A DNA stretch of 64,000 nucleotides from Paenibacillus tyrphae (lineage in GTDB: Bacteria; Bacillota; Bacilli; Paenibacillales; NBRC-103111): contig NZ_BSDJ01000001.1 in NCBI RefSeq assembly GCF_027925525.1, positions 434,001 through 498,000 on the forward strand. The letters are read 5' to 3'. The notes beneath the pieces were generated by a model. That model saw only the letters and a list, made by a program, of their open reading frames with translations, had not been told where the DNA came from and did no database searches. This document shows, piece by piece, positions 55,954-64,000 of this stretch (position 1 is its first letter; each line of letters starts with the position of its first letter). The position numbers and the translations under genes were made by a program.

Positions 55954-56286
55954 CTATATTGATCTTAAATTTATTTTCACTCGTATAAACTCAATTATTT
56001 CGTTCTTGTCATAATCATCAAGATGTTTAAAAACTTCAATCAGCCTGTTCTCTAATTCATCTTCATATGTCGCCCCATCTTCTGCAGCGACACCAGTTAA
56101 TAACCAGTTCAAGTTCACGTTATATTGTGTTCGGATTGATATAAGCGTCTCCGCAGAGGGATTACTATTTCCCATTTCAATTTCACTCAGGTTCCCTTGA
56201 GAAATTCCTATACTCTTTGCAAACTGAATTTGGTTTAGATTATTCTCTTTTCGGATACATTTGATTCTATAGCCAATGCCACTCAT
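55954..56286 (-). CDS. XRE-family regulator at the right end of element B
   Basis: A 110-residue protein. The N-terminal helix-turn-helix is NLNQIQFAKSIGISQGNLSE within a Cro/C1-type domain, followed by QYNVNLNWLLTG and an acidic helical C-terminus (YEDELENRLIEVFKHLDDYD). The ATG at 56286 has GGTGGTG upstream. The gene reads away from the right transposon end, the place where Tn7 carries tnsA. It could control cargo or mobility. A frameshifted relative occupies the same place in element A. Confidence 0.88.
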   Translation of the reverse strand: MSGIGYRIKCIRKENNLNQIQFAKSIGISQGNLSEIEMGNSNPSAETLISIRTQYNVNLNWLLTGVAAEDGATYEDELENRLIEVFKHLDDYDKNEIIEFIRVKINLRSI

Positions 56287-56335
56287 CAGTTTCACCACCA
56301 ATCATGAAGTCGCATGAATATTTACTTTTACACAA

Positions 56336-56376
56336 ATTAAAAGGGAGCGCCGAATTATTCCCCTCGGGCTCCCTTC
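56336..56376 (-). terminator. Intrinsic terminator at the right end of element B
   Basis: AAGGGAGC and GCTCCCTT form an 8-bp stem. On the minus strand it is followed by TTTTAATTTG. It would stop glmS read-through before the XRE gene. The same hairpin is repeated in element A at about 40852-40889. Confidence 0.75.
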
Positions 56377-56400
56377 TAGACGTCCAATCATCTTGCTTAT

Positions 56401-56488
56401 CGGTTCCACACATCTTTTACTGGTTCCATAGATCTTTTACTAGTTCCAGACATCTTTTACTGGTTCCAGACATCTTTATCACCGGACA
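56401..56488 (+). repeat. Right end of element B: four contiguous 20-bp repeats
   Basis: Units at 56401-56420, 56421-56440, 56441-56460 and 56461-56480 follow the pattern TGGTTCCAGACATCTTTTAC with a few substitutions, then ACCGGACA closes the element at 56488. Tandem arrangement matches the overlapping TnsB sites at the right end of Tn7. Confidence 0.88.
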
Positions 56489-56512
56489 TTATCCGAGTCA
56501 ACTACGACCCAA

Positions 56513-58342
56513 CTACTCCACCGTCACGCTCTTCGCCAAGTTCCGCGGCTTGTCGACATCATTGCCACGGGCCAGCGACGCGTAGTACGCGAGCAACTGC
56601 AGCGGCACAACGGACAGCGCCGGGGTCAACAGCGGCAGCGTTGCCGGGATCGCGAACGTATGGTCGACGACCTTGGCAAGCTCGGCGTCGCCTTCGGCAT
56701 GAATGCCGAATACGTGCGCGCCGCGCGCTTTGACTTCCTTGATGTTGCTGACCGTTTTCTCGAAGAGGTCGTCCTGGGTCGCCAGAGCGATTACCGGGAT
56801 GCCTTCCTCGATGAGCGCCAGTGTACCATGCTTGAGCTCACCGGCAGCGTATGCCTCGGAGTGAATGTAAGAAATTTCCTTAAGCTTCAAGGAACCTTCC
56901 AGAGCTACGGCATAATCCAACCCGCGGCCGATGAAGAACAGGTTGTCATGCGTCGACACTTGCTCGGCAATCTCCTTGATCGTATCGGCTTGAGCCAAAA
57001 TGCTTTCGACCTTTTCCGGCAGTTCCTGCAGGCCTGCAGCGACCTCGGCAATGTAAGCCTCGTCCACCGTACCGAGCGTCTGGGCCAAATACAGCCCGAA
57101 CAGGTAAAAGGCGATCAACTGCGACGTATACGCCTTTGTGGAGGCTACGGCAATCTCAGGACCGGCCCACGTGACAATCACATCGTCCGCTTCCCGGGCA
57201 ACGGAGCTGCCGACCACGTTCGTTATAGCTAACACCCGTGCGCCGCAGCGTTTTGCTTCACGGAGTGCAGCGAGCGTGTCCGCCGTCTCGCCGGATTGGC
57301 TCACGACGATAACAAGCGTCTCCGGTGTAATAATCGGAGCGCGGTAGCGGTATTCCGATGCGACATCGGTTTCTACCGGAATCCGTGCCAGCTTCTCGAT
57401 CACCGATTTTCCGACCAGACCCGCATGATAAGCCGTACCGCAAGCCACGATGTGGACTTGTCGAATAGCGCGGATTTGCTCCGGCGTCATGCCTACTTCG
57501 TTCAGCACGACCTTTTGGCCGCTTTCATCCAAGCGAGCGCCCATCGTATCACGATAAGCCTTCGGCTGCTCGTGAATTTCTTTCAGCATGAAGTGATCGA
57601 ATCCGGCTTTTTCCGCCGTCACGATATCCCAATCGACATGGAATAATTCCCGGGAAATAAAATTCCCCTCCAATGTCATTAATTCGACACCGTCACGCGT
57701 CAAAGCAGCCATCTCGCCGTCGTTCAAAATATACACGTTTCGCGTATATTCGAGGATCGCCGGAATATCCGATCCGATGAAGTTCTCGCCTTCGCCGACA
57801 CCGATAATGAGCGGGCTGGACAACCGAACCGCAACGAGCTTATCCGGCTCATATTCGGTCAATACGCCCAGCGCGAATGCGCCCTTCATGCGCGAAACCG
57901 CCTTCTGTACTGCTTTCACGATATCGCCTTCGTACAAGCTTGCGATTAAGTGGGAAATAACTTCTGTATCCGTCTCCGAAACGAATACATGGCCTTGCGC
58001 GATCAATTCTTCCTTGAGCGAAATGTAATTCTCAATAATGCCGTTGTGTACGACGGAAAATTTAAACGAATTATCCGTGTGCGGATGCGAATTCTCATCC
58101 GACGGCTTACCGTGCGTCGCCCAGCGCGTATGACCGATCCCGATCGTGCCGCTGAGCGGCTTCTCGCCGAGCTTCGATTCCAATACGGCCAGACGGCCTT
58201 TCGACTTCTTCACCTGCAGACCATCCGTCGTATACACGGCTACGCCAGCCGAGTCGTACCCGCGGTACTCCAGTTTCTTCAAGCCGTCAATCAATATATC
58301 TTGGGAATTTCGTTTTCCCACATAACCGACGATACCGCACAT
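56513..58342 (-). CDS. glmS: Glucosamine-6-phosphate synthase
   Basis: A 609-residue glutamine-fructose-6-phosphate aminotransferase. The N-terminal catalytic cysteine is in MCGIVGYVGKR, with GHTRWATHG and SETDTEVISHL in the glutaminase domain. Two SIS sugar-isomerase domains follow (VVSQSGETADTLAALREAK; IGRGLDYAVALEGSLKLKEI), and the end is LAKSVTVE. It makes glucosamine-6-phosphate for peptidoglycan. AGGAGGT lies upstream. The leader carries a glmS ribozyme. The 3' end is the conserved Tn7 target, and element B lies 24 bp beyond it. Confidence 0.98.
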   Translation of the reverse strand: MCGIVGYVGKRNSQDILIDGLKKLEYRGYDSAGVAVYTTDGLQVKKSKGRLAVLESKLGEKPLSGTIGIGHTRWATHGKPSDENSHPHTDNSFKFSVVHNGIIENYISLKEELIAQGHVFVSETDTEVISHLIASLYEGDIVKAVQKAVSRMKGAFALGVLTEYEPDKLVAVRLSSPLIIGVGEGENFIGSDIPAILEYTRNVYILNDGEMAALTRDGVELMTLEGNFISRELFHVDWDIVTAEKAGFDHFMLKEIHEQPKAYRDTMGARLDESGQKVVLNEVGMTPEQIRAIRQVHIVACGTAYHAGLVGKSVIEKLARIPVETDVASEYRYRAPIITPETLVIVVSQSGETADTLAALREAKRCGARVLAITNVVGSSVAREADDVIVTWAGPEIAVASTKAYTSQLIAFYLFGLYLAQTLGTVDEAYIAEVAAGLQELPEKVESILAQADTIKEIAEQVSTHDNLFFIGRGLDYAVALEGSLKLKEISYIHSEAYAAGELKHGTLALIEEGIPVIALATQDDLFEKTVSNIKEVKARGAHVFGIHAEGDAELAKVVDHTFAIPATLPLLTPALSVVPLQLLAYYASLARGNDVDKPRNLAKSVTVE

Positions 58343-58387
58343 ATGTTCAGGACCTCCTGATTGTCAAAGAAAGTAAATTTCGTTAGA

Positions 58388-58648
58388 TCCCGTCAAAAAC
58401 TTTGTCCGTCCGGTCGCCCGGACGTTTTCAGTTTTGACGATACGGCTGGATCGATGGCCGGAAGGTCCCCGCCGAATGTTTCGAACACCTTCACCTCGTC
58501 AACTGGATGCCAACCTGAGATACCCGCTTCCTGCGTTGTCTAAGAGATAGTGGAGTCCATTACCCGCCGCTTCCCGCGGCGACAGACCCTGTGACCGAAT
58601 GCGCAGAAAATCAAGCAGCCCCGGATAAACCATCCAGTCCTGGCGCTT
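58388..58648 (-). ncRNA. glmS ribozyme/riboswitch
   Basis: The minus-strand leader shows the 5' core AGCGCCAGGACTGG (cleavage expected before its first G, between 58647 and 58646), a peripheral hairpin, then GTTGACGAGGTGAAGGTG and TTCGGCGGGGACCTTC, and a final GAAAACGTCCGG stem. These match the order of conserved pieces in the B. subtilis glmS ribozyme. Glucosamine-6-phosphate triggers self-cleavage and lowers glmS expression. Confidence 0.92.
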
Positions 58649-58865
58649 GTCTTGCTAAGTAACCCCGCCCCACCTTTCCGTTTAGAGTAAGATTCTATAC
58701 CCATCTTATTCATTTTGGCCTGGAAGCGCAACCTCTATTTTCATCGGCTTTCATTTCCGCCATGCGCGAAGCGAGAATCCCGGATGCCTTTCCGGCGCCC
58801 GGGACCTCGAATTCCGCGTCACCGGGAACGGCCCGAGCTACGCTCCTTCTCCCGCGTTAACCCGG

Positions 58866-60206
58866 CTACACCAGCTCGCGCTGAATCACATCGGCGATCT
58901 GCTGCACATAGGCTTCGACCTGGTCTTTGTCCGGTCCTTCGGCCATGACGCGGATCAGCGATTCCGTCCCGGAAGGACGCACCAATACCCGGCCATTGTC
59001 GCCCAGCTCGTCCTCGACTTGACGAATAACGGCTTCGACAGCAGGATTGTTGTTGAGCTTGCTTTTATCCACCACACGCACGTTCACAAGCGTCTGCGGA
59101 TATTTGCGCATGATGCCCTTCATCTCGCTCAGGCTTTTGCCGGACTTCACCAGCGTATCCATAAGCTGCAGCGCCGTCAGAATGCCGTCCCCCGTTGTAA
59201 TGTGGTCGAGGAAAATGACATGACCGGACTGCTCGCCGCCCAGGTTGTATCCACCTTTACGCATTTCTTCCATCACGTATCGGTCGCCTACCGCAGTCTT
59301 CGCCGCCTTAAGACCTATCGCTTCGATGCCTTTGAAGAACCCGATATTGCTCATGACGGTCGTCACGATCGTCGAGCCGCGCAGCTTACCGGCCTGATTC
59401 ATCGCATGACCGCAGATGCTCAGGATGAAGTCGCCATCCACCTCTTCGCCGTTCTCGTCAATCGCAATCAGGCGGTCCGCATCCCCGTCGAAAGCAAGTC
59501 CGATATGCGCTTGCTTCTCAACCACCAGCTTCCGCAGATCTTCAGGATGCGTCGAACCGCAGTGGTCGTTGATATTGCGTCCGTTCGGCTCCGCCCCTAT
59601 TGTAATCACTTCCGCGCCAAGCGCTTCGAACACCTTGGGCGCCAGCTCGTAAGCCGCGCCGTTGGCGCAATCCAAAGCGATACGATAGCCCTTGAACGAA
59701 GAGGTTACCGTCGATTGAATATAGCTCAAATATTGGAATTTTGCTTCTTCATTGTCGATCACATTGCCGATTGCTCCGCCGGTCGGCCGCGGCAACTCGT
59801 CGTTTGCTGCATCCATCAGCCGCTCAATCTCGAGCTCCGTCTCATCGGACAGCTTGAAGCCGTCCGCCCCAAAAAACTTGATTCCGTTGTCCTCCACCGG
59901 ATTATGGCTGGCCGAAATCATGACACCGGCATCGGCCTTCAGCTCGCGTGTCAAATAAGCCACGCCAGGTGTGCTCAGCACGCCGAGACGGATAACATTG
60001 GCGCCGATAGACAGCAGACCTGCGACCAGCGCCGCCTCCAGCATCGGACCGGACACCCGCGTGTCGCGACCGATCACGACATTCGGCTTCTCCACTTTAC
60101 CTGCCAAGACATACCCGCCGCAACGGCCGATTTTGTATGCGAGCTCAGGGGTTAACCCTTGGTTCGCAACTCCACGGACACCGTCCGTACCAAAATATTT
60201 CCCCAT
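58866..60206 (-). CDS. glmM: Phosphoglucosamine mutase
   Basis: A 446-residue enzyme converting glucosamine-6-phosphate to glucosamine-1-phosphate. The phosphoserine loop is [17 protein letters not shown] (near residue 100), the Mg-binding loop [13 protein letters not shown], the sugar-specificity loop [12 protein letters not shown], and the phosphate-binding loop [13 protein letters not shown]. It belongs to the cdaA-cdaR-glmM unit. In Bacillus and Listeria GlmM also binds and inhibits CdaA. It starts 90 bases after cdaR. Confidence 0.98.
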   Translation of the reverse strand: MGKYFGTDGVRGVANQGLTPELAYKIGRCGGYVLAGKVEKPNVVIGRDTRVSGPMLEAALVAGLLSIGANVIRLGVLSTPGVAYLTRELKADAGVMISASHNPVEDNGIKFFGADGFKLSDETELEIERLMDAANDELPRPTGGAIGNVIDNEEAKFQYLSYIQSTVTSSFKGYRIALDCANGAAYELAPKVFEALGAEVITIGAEPNGRNINDHCGSTHPEDLRKLVVEKQAHIGLAFDGDADRLIAIDENGEEVDGDFILSICGHAMNQAGKLRGSTIVTTVMSNIGFFKGIEAIGLKAAKTAVGDRYVMEEMRKGGYNLGGEQSGHVIFLDHITTGDGILTALQLMDTLVKSGKSLSEMKGIMRKYPQTLVNVRVVDKSKLNNNPAVEAVIRQVEDELGDNGRVLVRPSGTESLIRVMAEGPDKDQVEAYVQQIADVIQRELV

Positions 60207-60296
60207 CGAATCTCTCTCCCCTTGCAGTGCCTTATGTCAACAAACTACTTCCCATTATCACCGATTCATCCCAAACGGTCAAATCTTACCCAGATC

Positions 60297-61583
60297 CTAG
60301 GGCGCGGCTGGTGGAGTGGCAGGCGGAGTAGCCGGCGGCGCCTCCGGCTGCTTGCCGGGCTTCGCGCTGATCTCTACCGTCGCTTTGAAATCCTGCTGCG
60401 GCCCCTTCTTCACGAACGTCGGCAAGTTCCAGGTCACCGGCACCTCATGCTTGCCGGGCGGCAAATTGCTCACGTCGAGAATTCCCTGAACATCCTGCGG
60501 CTTCAGCTTATCAATCAGCTCTTGCGCGCCTTCGACGGTCAAGTTCAGCTGCCCCGACTCCGGAAGCACGACTTTCGTATCAAAGCCGTCGTTTTGCCCG
60601 ATGATCGACAGTGGGATCGCCTCCAGCGTCTTCGTTACCGAAGGCACGATCGTGACGTTCACCGTCACCTTATCCGGGTCAAGCTGCTTGACGTTATTTC
60701 GCGGCGGAATAGGCAGCGTGAACTCCTTATCTTCTTTCAGATCGCCAAGATTTACCTGCGGTCCTTCGTAAAATTCCAACCGATCCAGCACGTTCTGCGG
60801 ACCGAATACCGTGACTTTATCCGTACTCTGCCGGACGGAAGCTACGGCATAGCCCCGAGGCGGCTCGCCCACGAGCTTCACCTGGAGCGGCACAAGCGTG
60901 AACGGGCTGGTGATAGGCACTTCGACCTCTACCACGGCCGGATTGATCACGGCGGTCTCAATCGGCTTGCCATCCTTGTTATAGGCCACCAGTTTCACCT
61001 TGCTGGAAACCGGCGATGACGCCTTCTCTACATTGACATCCGCGCGAACCGATTCCACTTCATCGTAGATGCGGCTCGGGACGGATACGGTGACCTGCTT
61101 CGGCTTCGCGACCGGCTGCCCGGCTTTCAGCCCGACTGCGGGGATTCCCGTCACATTGACGGTAACCGGCATCGATTTATTTTTCTTATCGTCGATCACG
61201 ACCCGAACATTGGCCGGCGTTGCCTTCACGGTCACATTCGACGGAAAGCCTACCGGATTGACCGGAAGCAGATACTCCCCTTTACCTACCTTGGTCAGAT
61301 CCAGCTCCACCGAATAGGTCCCCGAGTTCATGACCTTTTTTAGGGCGGAATCCCTGCCCGTTAGGCTTAGCGTCACCTGCGCAGGATCGATCTGCACGAC
61401 ATAAAATTGGTCCGTATCATACTTCGGCGTCACTGCGACGTTCCCGATTTTTTCCTCCAAAATACCCGCTCCGCCCGTTCCCGCGATCGGAGCGTTGTCC
61501 GCACGGACGACCGCCCAGAGCAAGATTCCTATAATCAACGAAATAACCTTTACGACGTTCGTGTTGCGCAGCCATTGGTCCAT
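60297..61583 (-). CDS. cdaR: CdaA regulatory protein, YbbR-repeat membrane protein
   Basis: A 428-residue protein with one N-terminal membrane helix (VVKVISLIIGILLWAVVRAD) and several extracytoplasmic YbbR repeats (VTVKATPANVRVVIDD, VTVSVPSRIYDEVESVRADV, PPRGYAVASVRQSTDKVTVF), ending in a Pro/Ala-rich tail (PPATPPATPPAAP). The start MDQWLRNTN, with GGAGGCGAC upstream, begins 2 bases after the cdaA stop. CdaR modulates the diadenylate cyclase CdaA at the membrane. Confidence 0.93.
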   Translation of the reverse strand: MDQWLRNTNVVKVISLIIGILLWAVVRADNAPIAGTGGAGILEEKIGNVAVTPKYDTDQFYVVQIDPAQVTLSLTGRDSALKKVMNSGTYSVELDLTKVGKGEYLLPVNPVGFPSNVTVKATPANVRVVIDDKKNKSMPVTVNVTGIPAVGLKAGQPVAKPKQVTVSVPSRIYDEVESVRADVNVEKASSPVSSKVKLVAYNKDGKPIETAVINPAVVEVEVPITSPFTLVPLQVKLVGEPPRGYAVASVRQSTDKVTVFGPQNVLDRLEFYEGPQVNLGDLKEDKEFTLPIPPRNNVKQLDPDKVTVNVTIVPSVTKTLEAIPLSIIGQNDGFDTKVVLPESGQLNLTVEGAQELIDKLKPQDVQGILDVSNLPPGKHEVPVTWNLPTFVKKGPQQDFKATVEISAKPGKQPEAPPATPPATPPAAP

Positions 61584-61585
61584 AT

Positions 61586-62392
61586 CTAGCGTCGCCTCCA
61601 TTTCCAAATGGAGCGTTTTTCCTTCGTCTTCGCTTTCGGCTTCAATTCCTCGAACAGCTTGGCCAACAAAGCATCCTCTTTCACATCCCGCAAAATATGG
61701 CCGTTCATCGCGAGCGAGACAGCTCCCGTCTCCTCGGACACAATGACGCACATCGCATCCGACACTTCGCTCATCCCGATCGCCGCCCGGTGCCTCGTCC
61801 CGAGCTCCTTGCTGATAAAAGGATTTTCGGACAGCGGTAAATAGCAGCCGGCCGCCATCAGCTGATGCTTCCTTAGAATAACCGCTCCGTCATGAAGCGG
61901 CGTGTTCGGCACGAAGATGTTAATCAGCAGCTCCGAGCTGATCTGCGATTCGATCGCGATGCCCGATTCGATGTAGTCGGTAAGTCCCGTATCCCGCTCG
62001 AATACGATCAGCGCTCCGATTTTGCGCCGGGCCATATAGGTAACGGCCTTCAGCACCTCGTTGATCCGGCGGTTCACTTCCGTATCTTCCTCGACAGTCG
62101 TCCGGCTGAACAGCTTGCCGCGTCCAAGCTGCTCAAGCGCCCTCCGCAGCTCCGGCTGGAAGATGATAAAGACCCCAACGAGCCCGAAGGTGAACATTTG
62201 ATTCATCATCCACTGCAGCGTATTCAGCTTAAACCATGAGCTGAGTGCCCAAGTGACGACAACGACAAAAATGCCTTTGAGCAATTGGATGGCGCGGGTT
62301 CCCCGGACCACCAAAATCAATTTATAAATGACGTAGCTGACGATCAATATATCAATAATATCTTTGATATCGATTTCCGTAATCCAATCCAT
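61586..62392 (-). CDS. cdaA: Diadenylate cyclase CdaA (DisA_N domain)
   Basis: A 268-residue membrane enzyme. Three N-terminal helices (residues about 5-80) precede the cyclase domain with the catalytic DGA motif in PLHDGAVILRKHQ and the RHR motif in LGTRHRAAIGMSEVSD. It condenses two ATP molecules into cyclic di-AMP, which controls potassium, osmolyte and wall balance. It is the first gene of the cdaA-cdaR-glmM operon. Its product is the ligand of the riboswitch class seen upstream of the kamA-family gene at 12.5 kb. Confidence 0.97.
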   Translation of the reverse strand: MDWITEIDIKDIIDILIVSYVIYKLILVVRGTRAIQLLKGIFVVVVTWALSSWFKLNTLQWMMNQMFTFGLVGVFIIFQPELRRALEQLGRGKLFSRTTVEEDTEVNRRINEVLKAVTYMARRKIGALIVFERDTGLTDYIESGIAIESQISSELLINIFVPNTPLHDGAVILRKHQLMAAGCYLPLSENPFISKELGTRHRAAIGMSEVSDAMCVIVSEETGAVSLAMNGHILRDVKEDALLAKLFEELKPKAKTKEKRSIWKWRRR

Positions 62393-62471
62393 CGCGTTGC
62401 CCCCAAGCCTGCCTCCGTCATATCGGTTCCCTTATTGTGTTTCCCTTCCTTAGATCATACCATATTTGCAA

Positions 62472-62510
62472 CAAAAAACCCTCCCTTTCTACCACGCGTA
62501 AGGGAGGATT
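62472..62510 (-). terminator. Intrinsic terminator between rsiW and cdaA
   Basis: CCTCCCTT and AAGGGAGG form the stem. The minus-strand RNA continues with GTTTTTTG. It separates the sigW-rsiW transcript from the cdaA operon. Confidence 0.85.
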
Positions 62511-62532
62511 TCAAAAAATTGGGTCGCTTGGC

Positions 62533-63144
62533 CTATTTCATTCCTGAAATAGTTCCAGCCCACCGATTCATTTTGTACCAAAGCCAGCTGAAGGCTTCGT
62601 CGATTTGTTGAACCTGCCCGGAAATATGCGCCGTCGAGGCCAGCTGAACCGATCCGTCAATGACCGTAATGTTGCCCACGATGTCGCCGTCCACCTGCAG
62701 TTTTCCGTTCTCTACCGTTAAATCTCCTGCCACTTTGCTGCCTGCCGGCACATAGACCGTATCTCCTTTAATAACGACCGACTGCAGGTCATTTCCCTTC
62801 ACGAGCAATTCGCGATCATCGTTCCATGAGGAAACGAAGGTCGACAGCATCACAAGAAAAAAGACCGCCGCCACCGAGGCCGCCGGATGCTTACGGATCC
62901 ACCGGTACCATGGATTTTGCCGTTTGACCGGTGGCAGCGCCTGCATGATCCGCTCCGTCAGGCCTTCAGGAACCTTCTGCGGCGGCCAAGCATGTATCAG
63001 CGCTTCCACTTTCTCAAACTGCTGCAGGCGCTTGCGGCATTCCGGGCAAACAAGCAAGTGCTCTTTGAGCGCTGCCGCTTCCCTTCCTTCCAAGCTCCCG
63101 TCCAAATATTCATGCAGCAAAGGGAGGGCTTCCTCACAATTCAT
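62533..63144 (-). CDS. rsiW: Anti-sigma-W factor RsiW
   Basis: A 203-residue anti-sigma factor. The start MNCEEALPLLHEYLDG is preferred for its GGAGTGG site and matches the family start. The zinc-binding ZAS motif is seen as EHLLVCPECRKRL. One membrane helix (ASVAAVFFLVMLSTFVSS) follows. The outer part contains a short beta-helix-like stretch (VAGDLTVENGKLQVDGDIVG, NITVIDGSVQLASTAHISGQ) resembling bactofilin or polymer-forming repeats. It is cleaved in stages to release SigW under envelope stress. Confidence 0.9.
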   Translation of the reverse strand: MNCEEALPLLHEYLDGSLEGREAAALKEHLLVCPECRKRLQQFEKVEALIHAWPPQKVPEGLTERIMQALPPVKRQNPWYRWIRKHPAASVAAVFFLVMLSTFVSSWNDDRELLVKGNDLQSVVIKGDTVYVPAGSKVAGDLTVENGKLQVDGDIVGNITVIDGSVQLASTAHISGQVQQIDEAFSWLWYKMNRWAGTISGMK

Positions 63145-63227
63145 CCTGAGCCACTCCTTTCTTCTGTCCATTAAATCAAGTTGTGCCATACAATACGTTC
63201 GAAGCCAAGAGATGTTTCAAAAAACAA

Positions 63228-63794
63228 CTATAAAACCTGCTCCAATTTTTTGCGCAAAAATTCCCTGCCCCGGTGCAATCTGGTTTTAATTGTCGTTACC
63301 GGCATCGACAGCACATCGCTGATTTCCTGAAGCGACAAGTCCTGAAGATAACGCAAAATCACGACCGCCCGGTATTTCTCCGGCAGCGTCTTGATCGATT
63401 CGCGAATCTGATCCTGCGTTTCCGACAGCACCACCTGGTTGTCCGGCGTTTCTTCGCGGCTTGGCAGGGCGGAATACCAGTCGCTGCCTTCCCCGTCGCT
63501 CATCTCAGCGTCAAGCGAATAGTTGATCTTCCGCTTGCGGAGCCGGTCAATACACAGGTTCGTCCCGATCCGGTATATCCAGGTCGAGAACTTCTGCTGC
63601 TCGTCGTAACGGTCCAAATTCGTGTACACCCGCAAAAACGTCTCCTGCACGATCTCCTCCGCCTCATGACGGTTATGCAGCATACGATAGGCGAGATGGT
63701 AAATTTTATCCTTGTACAGCTCCACCAATTCGGCAAAAGCCGCTCGATCCCCGCTCCGGGCGAGCTTGGCGAGCCGGGTGTCCATTTGATTCAC
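63228..63794 (-). CDS. sigW: ECF sigma factor SigW
   Basis: A 188-residue ECF sigma factor. Region 2 contains LYKDKIYHLAYRMLHNRHEA, EEIVQETFLRVYTNLDRYD and FSTWIYRIGTNLCIDRLRKR. Region 4 contains LPEKYRAVVILRYLQDLSLQ and EISDVLSMPVTTIKTRLHRG. The GTG at 63794 is chosen because GGAGGT lies six bases upstream; an ATG nine bases later is the alternative. The adjacent rsiW and the following cda/glm genes are the classic Bacillales order. No TGAAAC-type autoregulatory promoter was recognised upstream. Confidence 0.93.
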   Translation of the reverse strand: MNQMDTRLAKLARSGDRAAFAELVELYKDKIYHLAYRMLHNRHEAEEIVQETFLRVYTNLDRYDEQQKFSTWIYRIGTNLCIDRLRKRKINYSLDAEMSDGEGSDWYSALPSREETPDNQVVLSETQDQIRESIKTLPEKYRAVVILRYLQDLSLQEISDVLSMPVTTIKTRLHRGREFLRKKLEQVL

Positions 63795-64000
63795 CGACCT
63801 ACCTCCAACCTCCGAGCTTGGATCCGCTTGGCTTGCCAACGGTCAAATTCGGATTCTTCCGGACAACGCCTGACCTTTCTTCGATCACCGTTCCGTTTAC
63901 TAGTAAAAGAATACCAAACGACTGCACCGCCTGTACAGTCTCTTCCCAAAAGAAATCGTGCGCCGCTCCCCTCCGTATTCGCGCTCTAACAGCTTTACCA

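Noticed and set aside
56401..56480. 20-bp repeats near glmS as a CRISPR or plasmid iteron origin
   Set aside because: They are contiguous without spacers, lie at a transposon terminus, recur inverted at the other end, and no replication gene is present.
59019..60155. 378-codon open frame antisense to glmM
   Set aside because: It is the complement of a well-supported conserved gene, has no ribosome binding site and encodes an arginine/histidine-rich sequence typical of high-GC antisense frames.
63795..64000. SigW-type autoregulatory promoter
   Set aside because: No TGAAAC with a properly spaced CGTA was found on the minus strand before the window ends.

Overview
The window looks like the chromosome of a spore-forming, Gram-positive member of the Paenibacillaceae. 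Evidence: the sigW-rsiW and cdaA-cdaR-glmM-glmS order, a glmS ribozyme, a c-di-AMP riboswitch, CotF-like spore coat genes in the order of the Bacillus subtilis yraG-yraF-adhB-yraE-yraD cluster, an S-layer-homology surface protein, MocR regulators, and strong AGGAGG-type ribosome binding sites. No rRNA, tRNA or CRISPR array was seen.

Layout. 0.2-8.7 kb: a flavin monooxygenase, very small membrane or secreted peptides (two loci broken by homopolymer-type frameshifts), a TPR pseudogene, an ECF sigma/anti-sigma pair and two nucleotidyltransferases, one of them ANT(6)-like. 8.7-18.4 kb: a MocR regulator divergent from an EamA exporter with a perfect palindrome between them; a KamA-family radical SAM enzyme behind a c-di-AMP (ydaO-type) riboswitch; a MarR-ABC-MFS efflux operon with two matching operators; a metallo-beta-lactamase-fold hydrolase; a SnoaL-like lipoprotein. 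18.4-28.3 kb: a 1552-residue kinase-like/AAA/GAF/LuxR regulator and a 1625-residue surface protein with seven near-identical Ig-like repeats and three SLH domains. 28.3-31.1 kb: PAP2, alpha/beta hydrolase, DinB-like and RidA genes. 31.3-34.4 kb: a graveyard of truncated genes (imine reductase, ABC exporter, DedA, MATE, MFS) around an intact CsoR-type regulator. 34.5-39.9 kb: a yellow/MRJP-family beta-propeller, a CBO0543-type membrane pair, and the CotF-like/AdhB spore operon.

The main find is at 40,985-56,488: a 15.5 kb AT-rich element with the architecture of a Tn7-like transposon inserted just downstream of glmS. It has TGT...ACA termini (23 of 27 end bases match), a 5-bp target duplication (TTATC), four contiguous 20-bp repeats at the glmS-proximal end and two or three spaced copies at the other end, and an insertion point 24 bp past the glmS stop codon. 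The right end of a second, related element (A) lies immediately outside the left end, so insertions have stacked at the same site. No tnsA, B, C or D gene is visible. The cargo is one strand of anti-phage genes: a Gabija-like pair (OLD/TOPRIM ATPase plus UvrD-like helicase), a Hachiman pair (HamA DUF1837 nuclease plus HamB helicase, here with a HIRAN-like C-terminus), a gene of unknown function and a PLD-type nuclease. A Tn3-family relic with both 38-bp inverted repeats is nested inside it and encloses a two-gene secreted-protein operon. An XRE regulator sits at the right end; element A carries a frameshifted copy of it.

56.5-64 kb is the conserved envelope core: glmS with its ribozyme, glmM, cdaR, cdaA, rsiW and sigW. 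GlmM and GlmS make amino-sugar precursors, CdaA makes c-di-AMP under CdaR control, and SigW/RsiW handle envelope stress. The c-di-AMP made by CdaA is the likely ligand of the riboswitch upstream of the kamA-family gene in this window.
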